From positions 4,008,001-4,072,000 of the forward strand of contig NZ_CP047135.1 in assembly GCF_009832905.1 (NCBI RefSeq): a stretch of 64,000 nt of DNA, read 5' to 3'. A program made the translations under genes and the position numbers. The first letter of the stretch is position 1. Every line of letters starts with the position of its first letter. Origin of the DNA: Stenotrophomonas sp. 364. GTDB lineage: Bacteria > Pseudomonadota > Gammaproteobacteria > Xanthomonadales > Xanthomonadaceae. This document shows, one piece after another, positions 48,582 to 57,366 of this stretch. The notes beneath the pieces were generated by a model. It made no database searches. It was not told where the DNA came from and worked only from the letters and a program-made list of their open reading frames with translations.

Positions 48582-49213
48582 CGTGCAAGGTCTGCTGCGC
48601 CTACGATCTGGACGCCCGGGCGCGGTGCCAGTGCTGCCTCCACCATCGCCGCGGCGATGTTGACCGCCGGGTTGATCCGCCAGGCGCGTGGCAGCACCGG
48701 GCCGAGCGCGCCCAGCACCAGGCTGGCCAGGTGCTCCCCGGTGCGGCGTTCGCTGCGTTCGCCGCCGATCAGACCGGGGCGTACCAGCGTCAGCGAGCGG
48801 TAGCCCAGCCCGCGCAGGTCCTGTTCCAGCCGGCCCTTGACCTGGTTGTAGAAGATCCGCGACTGCGGGTCGGCGCCCATTGCCGAATTCAGCACGAATG
48901 CGTGCGCGCCGTGGGCCTGGGCCAAGGTGGCCACCTGCAGCGGGTAGTCGTGGTCGATCCGGGCGAACACCGCGCGGCTGCCGGCCTGCTTGATGGTGCT
49001 GCCCAGCGCGCAGATCACCGCATCCACCGCCCACCAGGACGCGTCCACCGGCAGCCGCTCGAAGTCGACCACCGGGTTGTGCAGGGCCGGGTCGGCGTGC
49101 GCCAGCGGCCGCCGGGTGGGCGCCACCACCGCATCGCAGCGCGCGTCATCCAGCAGCTGCTGCAGCACCTGCCCGCCCACCAGCCCGGTTGCCCCCACCA
49201 GCATCACCTTCAT
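48578..49213 (-). CDS. NAD(P)-binding atypical SDR (YbjT/HTATIP2-like)
   Basis: A 211-residue Rossmann-fold protein. The nucleotide-binding motif VMLVGATGLVGGQVLQQLL is at the very start, followed by DAVICALGSTIKQAGS and VLNSAMGADPQSRIFYNQVKGRLEQDLRGLG with the Tyr/Lys positions of atypical short-chain dehydrogenases, and VRPGLIGGERSERR. It resembles oxidoreductases near HTATIP2/TIP30 and E. coli YbjT-type proteins; the substrate is unknown. Its final Arg-stop is CGG-TAG, where TAG belongs to the GTAG head of a REP element. Confidence 0.87.
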   Translation of the reverse strand: MKVMLVGATGLVGGQVLQQLLDDARCDAVVAPTRRPLAHADPALHNPVVDFERLPVDASWWAVDAVICALGSTIKQAGSRAVFARIDHDYPLQVATLAQAHGAHAFVLNSAMGADPQSRIFYNQVKGRLEQDLRGLGYRSLTLVRPGLIGGERSERRTGEHLASLVLGALGPVLPRAWRINPAVNIAAAMVEAALAPRPGVQIVGAADLAR

Positions 49214-49360
49214 CGCACGCTCCCACCGTCAGATTGCCTACCATCGTGGCACAGCCGACGTGCCCGGCCCGCGTTCAAGCCGGCGTGCCCGGCGCCGATA
49301 CTGTTCCAACCTCTTCCACCTGCCCGGCCGCCCCGCCGGTGACCCGCCAAGGATCCGCGC

Positions 49361-50923
49361 ATGACCGACCCGCACGACGCTCCCCCCAGCCCCGGCACCG
49401 CCGTGGGCCGGCTGCTGTCGCGGCGCCAGGCCGGCACCCGGGTGATCGACACGGCCAGCGTGGACGCACCCGGCCCCAAGGGCGGCAGCAGCGCGATGCT
49501 GCAGCGCCTGTTCGCCGGTGCCGAACAGCCCGAACCGCTGCTGGCCGCCTTCGCCAATGGGATGTCCACCCTGCCCGGCGAACTGGGCGACATGGGCCTG
49601 CGCCTGCAGTCGGCGCAGCGCAGTGCCGACTGGGTCAGCTACGGCCGCGCGATGCGCCAGCTGATCGACAAGTACATCCGCACCATCGAGCAGGACAGCC
49701 CCGACGGCCAGCCCGACAGCCTGCGCCTGCGCGAGCTGCTGCGGCACACGCTGGGCGTGACCGTGGCCAGCCTGCTGCAGAACATGCCCGAGCTGCGGGA
49801 CGAACCCGCGCAGATCGCCGCCGACCTGCGCCACTGGCATCCCGGCCAGCCGCTGCAGCCGATCGAACTGCGCCTGCGCGAGCTGACCCACCAGATCGGC
49901 GTGCGCAGCGATGGCTGGCAGGAGCAGCAGGAACTGCTGCTGAGCCTGTTCGACCTGCTGCTGGACAATATCGGCGAGCTGCTGGATGACAGCAGCTGGC
50001 TGCATGGGCAGGTGCATGCGGTGCGCCAGCTGATCAGCGGCCCGCTGGACCGCGACTCGGTCGACCAGGCGCGCGCCAACCTGCGCGAAGTGATCTACAA
50101 GCAGGGTTTGCTCAAGCAGGGCATCGTTGAATCCAAGGCGGCCATGAAGGGCCTGATGGGCGGCTTCATCGAGCGCCTCGACGGCATGGCCGTGAGCACC
50201 GGCGAATACCACGACCGGATCAGTAGTTATGCGCTGGCCCTGAAGGAAGCGCGCAGCATCGCCGACCTCAGCCAGCTGCTGCAGGGCGTGCTGCAGGACA
50301 CCGGCCGCGTGCAGGAGCAGGCACTGCAGGCGCGCGACCACCTGGGCAATGCACGCCGCGAAGTGGAACAGGCCGAGCAGCGCATCGCCGAGCTGGAGCA
50401 GGAACTGCGTGATGTGTCCGGGCTGGTCCGCACCGACCCGCTGACCGGGGCGCTCAACCGCCGCGGCTTCGACGAGCTGGTCGAGCGCGAGCTGGCGCGG
50501 GCCGGCCGCCATGGCCACCCGCTGGCCCTGGCGCTGATCGACCTGGACGACTTCCACCAGACCAACACCGCCCACGGCCATGCCGGCGGCGATGCCGTGC
50601 TGCGCCAGCTGGTGGCGGTCTGCCAGCTGCACCTGCGCAGCACCGATGCGATCGCCCGCATCGGCGGTGACGAGTTCGTGCTGCTGCTGCCCGAGACACC
50701 GGCCGCCGACAGCATGTCCACCCTGCTGCGGCTGCAGCGCTCGCTGGCCCAGCGCCCGCTGCAGCTGGACGACACGCGGGTGCCGGTGCACTTCAGCGCC
50801 GGGGTGGCGCAATGGCAGGCCGGCGAACCGGTGGATGCCCTGCTGCGGCGTGCCGATGCGGCCCTGTATGCGGCCAAGCGGGTCGGCAAGAACCGCGTGC
50901 AGGCGGCCGACGCGCCGCGGTGA
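49361..50923 (+). CDS. Diguanylate cyclase with long cytoplasmic N-terminal region
   Basis: A 520-residue soluble enzyme that makes c-di-GMP. The GGDEF domain (about residues 360-515) has DPLTGALNRRGFDEL, IDLDDFHQTNTAHGHAGGDAVL and the intact active site RIGGDEFVLLLP. The inhibitory RxxD site is present as RSTD five residues before GGDEF, so product feedback is expected. The first 350 residues are mainly helical without membrane segments and end in a coiled coil (EVEQAEQRIAELEQEL). They look like the helical N-terminal domain seen in other gammaproteobacterial cyclases, signal unknown. Clp and the EAL gene in this window are possible readers. Confidence 0.92.
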   Translation: MTDPHDAPPSPGTAVGRLLSRRQAGTRVIDTASVDAPGPKGGSSAMLQRLFAGAEQPEPLLAAFANGMSTLPGELGDMGLRLQSAQRSADWVSYGRAMRQLIDKYIRTIEQDSPDGQPDSLRLRELLRHTLGVTVASLLQNMPELRDEPAQIAADLRHWHPGQPLQPIELRLRELTHQIGVRSDGWQEQQELLLSLFDLLLDNIGELLDDSSWLHGQVHAVRQLISGPLDRDSVDQARANLREVIYKQGLLKQGIVESKAAMKGLMGGFIERLDGMAVSTGEYHDRISSYALALKEARSIADLSQLLQGVLQDTGRVQEQALQARDHLGNARREVEQAEQRIAELEQELRDVSGLVRTDPLTGALNRRGFDELVERELARAGRHGHPLALALIDLDDFHQTNTAHGHAGGDAVLRQLVAVCQLHLRSTDAIARIGGDEFVLLLPETPAADSMSTLLRLQRSLAQRPLQLDDTRVPVHFSAGVAQWQAGEPVDALLRRADAALYAAKRVGKNRVQAADAPR

Positions 50924-50980
50924 TCGGCGTGCCCGCCGAGGCGCTGTGATAACCGCCGCCTCCGTACGAATCACCCCGGT

Positions 50981-51502
50981 ATGGACATGAACACCCCCGC
51001 CGCCCGCGACCCCCGCCTCCGCTTTGCCGCGTTGCTGGAGCAGCACCGCGGCATCGTGGTGAAGATCGCGCGCGGCTACTGCGCCCACCAGGAAGACCGG
51101 CTCGACCTGATCCAGGACATCAGCGTGCAGGCCTGGGATGCGTTCGACAGCTTCGACCCGGCACGCGCCCGCTTCTCTACCTGGCTGTACCGGGTCGCGC
51201 TGAACGTGGCCATCTCGCAGGTGCGCCGGCAGCAGCTGCGGCAACGCCACCATGCCGTGCTGGAGGAGGACACCCTGCCGGTGGACGAGGGTGCGCCGGC
51301 CGAACAACAGCACGCGGTAAAGCAGCTGGAGGACGCGATCCGCATGCTTCCGCCGCTGGACCGGGCATTGATGCTGCTGCACCTGGACGACCACGACCAC
51401 CGCCAGATCGCCGACATCCTCGGCATCAGCACTGCCAACGTGTCCACCCGCCTGCACCGCCTGCGCCAGCAGCTGCGCGCGCGTTTCGACCCCACCGCCT
51501 GA
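50981..51502 (+). CDS. ECF-type RNA polymerase sigma factor
   Basis: A 173-residue sigma-70 family factor. Region 2 is visible as HRGIVVKIARGYCAHQEDRLDLIQDISVQAWDAFDSFD (in parts, about residues 22-60) with FSTWLYRVALNVAISQVRR. Region 4 is LPPLDRALMLLHLDDHDHRQIADILGISTANVSTRLHRLRQQL (in parts). No region 1 or 3, as in ECF factors. The stop is 10 bases before a four-helix membrane protein, which is the likely partner that controls it. Targets are unknown. Confidence 0.9.
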   Translation: MDMNTPAARDPRLRFAALLEQHRGIVVKIARGYCAHQEDRLDLIQDISVQAWDAFDSFDPARARFSTWLYRVALNVAISQVRRQQLRQRHHAVLEEDTLPVDEGAPAEQQHAVKQLEDAIRMLPPLDRALMLLHLDDHDHRQIADILGISTANVSTRLHRLRQQLRARFDPTA

Positions 51503-51512
51503 GGCCATCGCC

Positions 51513-52175
51513 ATGCATACCGACCCGCTCAAGCAGCTGTGGCACCAGGCCGGCGGCGACGCCGACGACAGCGAGGCGACCGCCGCGCTGAACAGCTGGC
51601 GACGCCACCGGCAGCACGCCGCGCAGCGCCAGTTGTCGGCGTTCAGTGCGGTGCAGGTGATGCAGCTGCTGTTCTGGCTGGCGCTGTCGATCTATTGCGG
51701 CAGCGTGTGGTGGCAGCAGCCGCCGCGGGCGGTGATGCTCAGCGCCGTGGCGCTGCACGTCTACTGCGTGGCGGTAATCATCGTCAGCGCTGCCCGGCTC
51801 CACCTGCGCGGGCAGCTGCAGCCCGACCAGCCGGTACTGCAGCAGTCCCGGCAGCTGGCATTGCTGCGCATGCAGACCGCCGCAGGCGAACTGCTGCTGG
51901 GGCTGCCCTGGTGCTGGCTGTGGCTGGCGGTGCCGGTGCTGGTGGCATGGCAGGCCTGTAGCATCGACCTGTCCGCCTTCGCCGCACGCGCGTTGCTGAT
52001 CTCGCTGGTGGCCGGGGCGGCGCTGATGACCGCCCTGCTGCTCCTGGCCCGGCGTTGGCAGCGGCAGGCCCCGGAATCCCCCCGCCTGCAGCGCGCGATC
52101 GATGCCTTGTCCGGGCGCCGCCTGGCCGGCGCGCGCGCCGAGCTGGAGGCGCTGCGCGACTGGAACGCCCGCTGA
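51513..52175 (+). CDS. Membrane protein, probable partner of the adjacent sigma factor
   Basis: A 220-residue protein with four hydrophobic segments (about residues 48-64, 72-92, 128-147 and 155-178). A cytoplasmic N-terminus (MHTDPLKQLWHQAGGDADDSEATAALNSWRRHR, in parts) and a basic, helical C-terminus flank them. No zinc-binding HxxxCxxC anti-sigma motif is seen. The position right behind the sigma factor gene, and a short polar N-terminal region able to bind it, suggest an anti-sigma role; this is inference. No named family recognised. Confidence 0.65.
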   Translation: MHTDPLKQLWHQAGGDADDSEATAALNSWRRHRQHAAQRQLSAFSAVQVMQLLFWLALSIYCGSVWWQQPPRAVMLSAVALHVYCVAVIIVSAARLHLRGQLQPDQPVLQQSRQLALLRMQTAAGELLLGLPWCWLWLAVPVLVAWQACSIDLSAFAARALLISLVAGAALMTALLLLARRWQRQAPESPRLQRAIDALSGRRLAGARAELEALRDWNAR

Positions 52176-52190
52176 CAGACCGCGGCCCGG

Positions 52191-53129
52191 TCAGTGGGCC
52201 GCTTTCTTGCCGCGCAGCTTCTGGAAACCCATCACCGCGGCCAGCACGATCGCACCGGCGATCACGCCCACCACCATGTTGCCAAGCGCGTTGACCAGCC
52301 ACCCCCACTGGCCTTCCCCGCCCAGCGCGACCACGGCATGGTGCAGCGCCGGCACGTTGTGCACCAGGATGCCGCCACCCACCAGGAACATCGCCGCAGT
52401 GCCGGCCACCGACAGGAACTTCATCAGCCAGGGCGCGGTGATCAGCAGGCCCCGCCCGAAGGCCGCCAGGGCGGCGCCCTTGCGCGACAGGTACAGGCCC
52501 AGGTCGTCCAGCTTCACGATGCCGGCCACCAAGCCGTACACGAACACCGTCATGGCCAGCGCGATCACCACCAGCGCGGTGACCTGGTTGAGGAACGGCG
52601 CGGCCGACACCACGCCCAGCGACAGCACGATGATCTCGGCCGACAGGATGAAGTCGGTGCGCACCGCGCCTTTTACCTTTTCGCCCTCCCAGGCCACCAT
52701 GTCGACCTTCTCGTCGGCCAGCGCCTTGACCCGTTCGGCCTTGTGCTGCTCGTCCTCCTGCTTGGAATGCAGGAAGCGGTGCGCCAGCTTCTCCACGCCT
52801 TCGTAGCAGAGGAACGCGCCGCCGATCATCATCAGCGGCACCACGATCGGCACCGGGTAGCCCTTGCCGCGCAGCCAGGCCTCCAGCGCACTGATCGCCA
52901 GCGCGGCCGGCACCAGAATCGCCTTGTTCACCAGCGAGCCCTTGGCCACCGCCCACACCACCGGCAGCTCGCGGTTGGCGTTGACCCCGGTGACCTGCTG
53001 GGCGTTCAGCGCCAGATCGTCGCCCAGCACGCCGACGGTTTTCTTGGCCGCGACCTTGGTCAGGACCGACACATCGTCCAACAGCGTGGCAATGTCATCG
53101 AGCAACGCAAACAGGCTGGCACCGGCCAT
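52191..53129 (-). CDS. DUF808/YedI family inner-membrane protein
   Basis: A 312-residue protein matching E. coli YedI: ASLFALLDDIATLLDDVSVLTKVAAKKTVGVLGDDLALNAQQVTG at the start (in parts), KGSLVNKAILVPAALAISAL, MMIGGAFLCYEGVEKLAHRF and a chain of further hydrophobic helices, about eight in total. Function is not established for the family. ATG 53129 gives the family N-terminus. It is divergent from the ABC1 kinase gene and convergent with the membrane partner gene. Confidence 0.9.
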   Translation of the reverse strand: MAGASLFALLDDIATLLDDVSVLTKVAAKKTVGVLGDDLALNAQQVTGVNANRELPVVWAVAKGSLVNKAILVPAALAISALEAWLRGKGYPVPIVVPLMMIGGAFLCYEGVEKLAHRFLHSKQEDEQHKAERVKALADEKVDMVAWEGEKVKGAVRTDFILSAEIIVLSLGVVSAAPFLNQVTALVVIALAMTVFVYGLVAGIVKLDDLGLYLSRKGAALAAFGRGLLITAPWLMKFLSVAGTAAMFLVGGGILVHNVPALHHAVVALGGEGQWGWLVNALGNMVVGVIAGAIVLAAVMGFQKLRGKKAAH

Positions 53130-53263
53130 GGCAATCCAATAGATCAAGCGGAAAGCGTGGATTCTGCCCGATCCTGGCCCGTTCGCGGTAGATGCCGTTG
53201 GATTCACCGCCCCACCACCTCCCGGGCCGCACACTTCCGGGGACAACCGTCCTGGAGTTCTGC

Positions 53264-54952
53264 TTGAATACCACGCCCGTCGCCCCTGGCTCGCCATCGC
53301 TGGTAAAAGGCATGAACCGCCGCAGCCAGATCCTGCGCCTGCTGCTGCGTTACCGGAACTCCGGGGTGTTTTCGGGCATGAACCTGGACGCCCGCGCGGT
53401 GCACGACGTGCCGCCGGAGGGCAATCCGGAGCAGTTTGTCACCGACCTGGAATCCCTCGGCCCCACCTTCGTGAAACTGGGGCAGATGCTGTCCACCCGC
53501 CCGGACATGGTGCCGGTGGAATTTGCCACGGCGCTGGAACGCATGCAGGAAAAGGTGGCCCCGATTCCGGTCGAGCGCATTGCACAGATCATCGAGCAGG
53601 AGCTGGGCGCGTCGGTGTCCAAGCTGTTCGCCAGCTTCGACCCGGTGCCGCTGGGGTGTGCCTCCATTGCGCAGGTGCACCGCGCGCAGCTGCATGATGG
53701 CCGCGAGGTAGCGGTCAAGGTGCAGAAGCCGGAGGTCGCCGCGCAGCTGCGCTCGGACCTGGAGGTGCTGCGCAGCTTCGCGCTGGCCGCCGACCACCTC
53801 ACCCAGGTCGGCCGCCGGGTCCGCCTGCGCGACTGGCTCAACGAGTTCGCCAAAACCCTGATGCAGGAGCTGGACTACCAGGCCGAGGCAGAAAACCTGC
53901 AGCGCTTCGGCCAGCACCTCAAGCCGTTCAAGCCGCTGTGGGTGCCGCAGCCGATCTGGGACTACTGCAGCCACCGCGTGCTGACCATGGAGCTGGCCAA
54001 CGGCGTGCGGGTGGACATGATTCCCGACGTGCGCCGCACCGAAGAACCGATGGCGCCGCTCGCCGCCGCGTTGATCCGCGGGTACATCGACCAGATCTTC
54101 GTGCATGGCGAGATCCATGCCGACCCGCACCCGGGCAACCTGCGCGTCACCCCGCAGGGTCGCCTGGCCATCTTCGACCTGGGCATGGTGGCGCACATGC
54201 CGCCGCGCCTGCGCGAGCGCCTGCTCAAGCTGCTGTTCGCCGCTGTGGACGGACGTGGCGAAGAAGTGGCCGATGAGATCATCGGCATCAGTACCCGCCT
54301 GGAATCGTTCGACGAAGAACGCTACCTGCGCGAAACCGGGCAGATGATCGCGCGCTATGCGGCCAACACCAGTTTCTCCGAGGGCCGCGTGGTGCTCGAC
54401 CTGGTCCGCATCGCCACCGCCAGCGGGCTGCGCACGCCGCCGGAACTGAGCCTGCTCGGCAAGGCATTGCTGAATCTGGAAACGGTGTGCCGGCTGCTGT
54501 CGCCCGACCTGGACACCCGCCGCATCGTGGAAAAACAGCTGCAGCACGTGATGCGTGCGCGCCTGAAGAAATCGCTGTCGGCGGCCAACCTGGCCAGCGA
54601 AGCGATGGAGATACAGCAGCTGCTGCGCGAAGGACCGCGCAAGATGTCCGACATCCTTGCCCTGCTGGCCGAGAACCGCCTGCAGATGAAAGTGACCGGG
54701 CTGGAAGAATCGCGCCTGATGGAAAACCTGCAGAAGATCGCCAACCGCGTGTCGGCCGGCATTGTTACCGCCGCGTTGATTCTTGCCGCGGCGATGATGA
54801 TGAAAGTAGATACCGGCTGGCACCTGTTCGGCTACCCGGCCATCGCATTCACCTTGATGTTGATCGGCGTGGCACTGGGCCTGGGCATCATCCTCAGCGC
54901 GCTGATCTTCGATCGTCGTGCACGCTCGAAGGAAGAGCGCGGACATCGATGA
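53264..54952 (+). CDS. ABC1/AarF (UbiB-like) atypical kinase
   Basis: A 562-residue protein-kinase-like ATPase of the UbiB/COQ8 family, needed for ubiquinone production or related lipid work at the membrane. The KxGQ motif is in PTFVKLGQMLSTRPD. Next come the Ala-rich ATP loop region LGCASIAQVHRAQL, the Lys in AVKVQKP, the catalytic segment HADPHPGNLRV and metal-binding IFDLGM. Two membrane helices close the protein (about 505-550). The start is uncertain: TTG 53264 has TGGAG upstream, ATG 53312 is the next good choice. Whether it is the main UbiB of the cell cannot be told here. Confidence 0.88.
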   Translation: MNTTPVAPGSPSLVKGMNRRSQILRLLLRYRNSGVFSGMNLDARAVHDVPPEGNPEQFVTDLESLGPTFVKLGQMLSTRPDMVPVEFATALERMQEKVAPIPVERIAQIIEQELGASVSKLFASFDPVPLGCASIAQVHRAQLHDGREVAVKVQKPEVAAQLRSDLEVLRSFALAADHLTQVGRRVRLRDWLNEFAKTLMQELDYQAEAENLQRFGQHLKPFKPLWVPQPIWDYCSHRVLTMELANGVRVDMIPDVRRTEEPMAPLAAALIRGYIDQIFVHGEIHADPHPGNLRVTPQGRLAIFDLGMVAHMPPRLRERLLKLLFAAVDGRGEEVADEIIGISTRLESFDEERYLRETGQMIARYAANTSFSEGRVVLDLVRIATASGLRTPPELSLLGKALLNLETVCRLLSPDLDTRRIVEKQLQHVMRARLKKSLSAANLASEAMEIQQLLREGPRKMSDILALLAENRLQMKVTGLEESRLMENLQKIANRVSAGIVTAALILAAAMMMKVDTGWHLFGYPAIAFTLMLIGVALGLGIILSALIFDRRARSKEERGHR

Positions 54953-55001
54953 TGTTGCGATGCCGTGCATTTCTTCACGTGCGTTTTACACCTGAAAACA
55001 C

Positions 55002-55019
55002 GATGCGCTGTAGCGCATC
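55002..55019 (+). other. Hairpin after the ABC1 kinase gene
   Basis: GATGCGC-TGTA-GCGCATC, followed by TTCAGC. No T run, so it is only a possible transcript end. The surrounding 218-base gap holds no gene. Confidence 0.4.
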
Positions 55020-55170
55020 TTCAGCATCCTGAAACAAACATTTCAGTCAGGTTCGTGCATGCATGATCGGGTCATCGGCTTGTCATGCAGGTGTGGTTGG
55101 ACAGCCGGTCGGATGGGAAATACGTCGTCATGGCGTCCATCACCAACTGTCTCCACTACCGATACCGCCG

Positions 55171-57273
55171 ATGCTCTGGATCCTGCTGCTGACTCTGTTG
55201 CTGCTCTCCTGGTTGCTGCTCGCCTCGCGCAAGTGGATATGGTGGAAGGCCAGCCTGATGTCCGTGCTGCTGGTGCTGCTGAGTACGTGGTGGTTGATCA
55301 ACAAGTTGTCCGGCGATGGGCTCAATGCGGCCACGCTGTATCACTTGGGCGCCGACATGGAGGGCGCGGGCGTAGCGGATTTCAAGGGCTACATCGCCGC
55401 CTACATCGCGCTGCTGCTGGTGTCGCTGCTGCCGCTGGCGGCCGCACGTGTGCAGCGCTGGCGCCGCATCGAACACGGCAAGGCGGTATTCGGGGGGTTC
55501 GTCGCCATGTGGCTGGTGGCCATTGCGGTGAGCCCGCTGTACAGCGACGGCCTGCGCCTGTACCAGCAGATGCGCCCGGTGGATTACACCGTGATTGCGC
55601 CCGAGTACAAGATTCCGCAGCAGGCGCTGGCCAAGCCGCGCAACATCGTGTGGATCTACGGCGAAAGCCTGGAGCGCACCTATCTCGACGAAGCCACCTT
55701 CCCCGGCCTGATGCCCAACCTCAACCGGCTGGCCGGCCAGGCACTGGATGTGCGCGGTGTAGTGTCTGCCGAGGGCGGTGGCTGGACCATCGCCGGCCTG
55801 GTGTCGTCGATGTGCGGCGTGCCCCTGACCACCGCCAAGGACGATGAGAACAGCATGGGCCGCATGGGCAGCTTCCTGCCCGAAGCGGTGTGCCTGGGCG
55901 ACTACCTCAAGCAGCAGGGCTATACCAATCACTACCTGGGCGGCGCGAACGGGCAGTTCGCCGGCAAGGGCCAGTTCCTGGCCACGCACGGCTTCGACGC
56001 GGTGGATGATCTGGCCTGGTTCAAGACGCAGAAGGTGGCGCGCTCGCACTTCTCCACCTGGGGTGTGCACGACGACGTGCTGCTGGACAAAGCGTATGAC
56101 CGCTTCGAGCAGCTGTCCAAGGCTGGCCAGCCGTTCATGCTCACCACGCTCACCATGGACACCCACCACCCGGCCGGGCACCTGCCGGTGGCCTGCAAGC
56201 GCACCCGCTACCAGAGCGAGTACGGCAACATCGGCCTGCTCAACGCGCTCAAGTGCACCGACGGCCTGATTGCCAAGCTGGTCGATCGTATCCAGGCCAG
56301 CCCGTATGGCGAAGACACCCTGATCGTCATCGCCTCCGATCACCTGGCCATGCCCAACGACCTCAGCCATGTGCTGGCCAAGCAGAAGCGCGAGAACCTG
56401 CTGCTGTTCCTGGGCAAGGACATCGCCCCGCGCCAGCTGGCGGCCACCGCCGGTTCCACGCTGGATTCCGGTGCCACGCTGCTCAGCCTGATCGACCCGG
56501 GCATCAAGGCGATCGGCTTCGGCCGCTCGCTGCTGGATCCCGAGCGCACCGACAGTGCCAGCGCGGCGGCGCTGCGTGACAACGGCAAGGACTACCCGCG
56601 TTACCTGGCCTTCTCGCGTTCGCTGTGGCTGGGGGACAAGACCCGCCAGCTGCGCATCGATGACGACAACCAGGTGGTGATCGGTCTACAGCATGTGCAG
56701 CCGCCGGTGCTGCTGGAGTACGACAAGCAGTTCGACCTGAAGTCGGTGTACTTGGAAAACACCTCCAAGCAGTTCGATGATGCCGATCCGGCCAACACGC
56801 TGGCTTACGTGGACCGCTGCACCGCATTCGAGGACGGCTCGGCCGATGGCGACTGGTGCGCGATGCTGGTCAACCGTGACAAGGGCATCAAGCTGTACCG
56901 CGACGATGCGCTGCGCACCGGCTTTGCGGTGGATGGCCCGCTGGAACCGTTCAACGGCCCGCGCCCGAGCATCCGCCAGGCGCACATGATCACCCAGAAG
57001 GGCCGCCGCACCCGCGCCGGCCAGTACATGCTGCAGTTCGTGGCCAAGCAGTCGCCCGATCGCGGTTTCTGGGTCGAAGCGGTGTCCTCGCAGCGCAAGG
57101 TGGTGGTGGCCCAGCAGTGGGTGCAGCCCGATGCCGAAGGCCGCATCAGCGTGCCGTTCGGCCTGGACCATGAAGTGGACGACCTGGAGATCCGCGCGTG
57201 GTTGAACCACGCCGAGAAGCTGGCCGTGGACAACTTCGCCCTGGTGCCCTCGCGCCGCGGCAACCGCGGGTAA
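55171..57273 (+). CDS. opgB: Phosphoglycerol transferase I (OpgB/MdoB)
   Basis: A 700-residue inner-membrane enzyme with a large periplasmic catalytic domain of the alkaline-phosphatase/sulfatase fold. Three N-terminal helices (residues 1-110) are followed by IVWIYGESLERTYLDEATFPGLMPNLNRLA (in parts, with the metal-binding Glu and nucleophile Thr), EGGGWTIAGLVSSMCGVPL, TLTMDTHHPAGHLPVACKR and VIASDHLAMPNDLSH. It matches E. coli OpgB, which moves phosphoglycerol from phosphatidylglycerol to periplasmic glucans. The C-terminal 200 residues form an extra beta-rich part. Such glucans act in osmotic adaptation, as does the neighbouring MscS-type channel. Confidence 0.93.
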   Translation: MLWILLLTLLLLSWLLLASRKWIWWKASLMSVLLVLLSTWWLINKLSGDGLNAATLYHLGADMEGAGVADFKGYIAAYIALLLVSLLPLAAARVQRWRRIEHGKAVFGGFVAMWLVAIAVSPLYSDGLRLYQQMRPVDYTVIAPEYKIPQQALAKPRNIVWIYGESLERTYLDEATFPGLMPNLNRLAGQALDVRGVVSAEGGGWTIAGLVSSMCGVPLTTAKDDENSMGRMGSFLPEAVCLGDYLKQQGYTNHYLGGANGQFAGKGQFLATHGFDAVDDLAWFKTQKVARSHFSTWGVHDDVLLDKAYDRFEQLSKAGQPFMLTTLTMDTHHPAGHLPVACKRTRYQSEYGNIGLLNALKCTDGLIAKLVDRIQASPYGEDTLIVIASDHLAMPNDLSHVLAKQKRENLLLFLGKDIAPRQLAATAGSTLDSGATLLSLIDPGIKAIGFGRSLLDPERTDSASAAALRDNGKDYPRYLAFSRSLWLGDKTRQLRIDDDNQVVIGLQHVQPPVLLEYDKQFDLKSVYLENTSKQFDDADPANTLAYVDRCTAFEDGSADGDWCAMLVNRDKGIKLYRDDALRTGFAVDGPLEPFNGPRPSIRQAHMITQKGRRTRAGQYMLQFVAKQSPDRGFWVEAVSSQRKVVVAQQWVQPDAEGRISVPFGLDHEVDDLEIRAWLNHAEKLAVDNFALVPSRRGNRG

Positions 57274-57280
57274 GAATGCG

Positions 57281-57345
57281 GCATGCCGACTGTTGGTCGG
57301 CATGCCGCGGCATCGCCGGGATTCGTACCGACCAACGGTCGGTAC
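57281..57345. repeat. Two REP-like palindromes
   Basis: 57281-57305 GCATGCCGAC-TGTTG-GTCGGCATGC and 57325-57345 GTACCGACC-AAC-GGTCGGTAC, between the convergent opgB and MscS-type genes. Both lack the usual GTAG start. Confidence 0.75.
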
Positions 57346-57366
57346 CTACCGCGACAGGGTTGTCGC

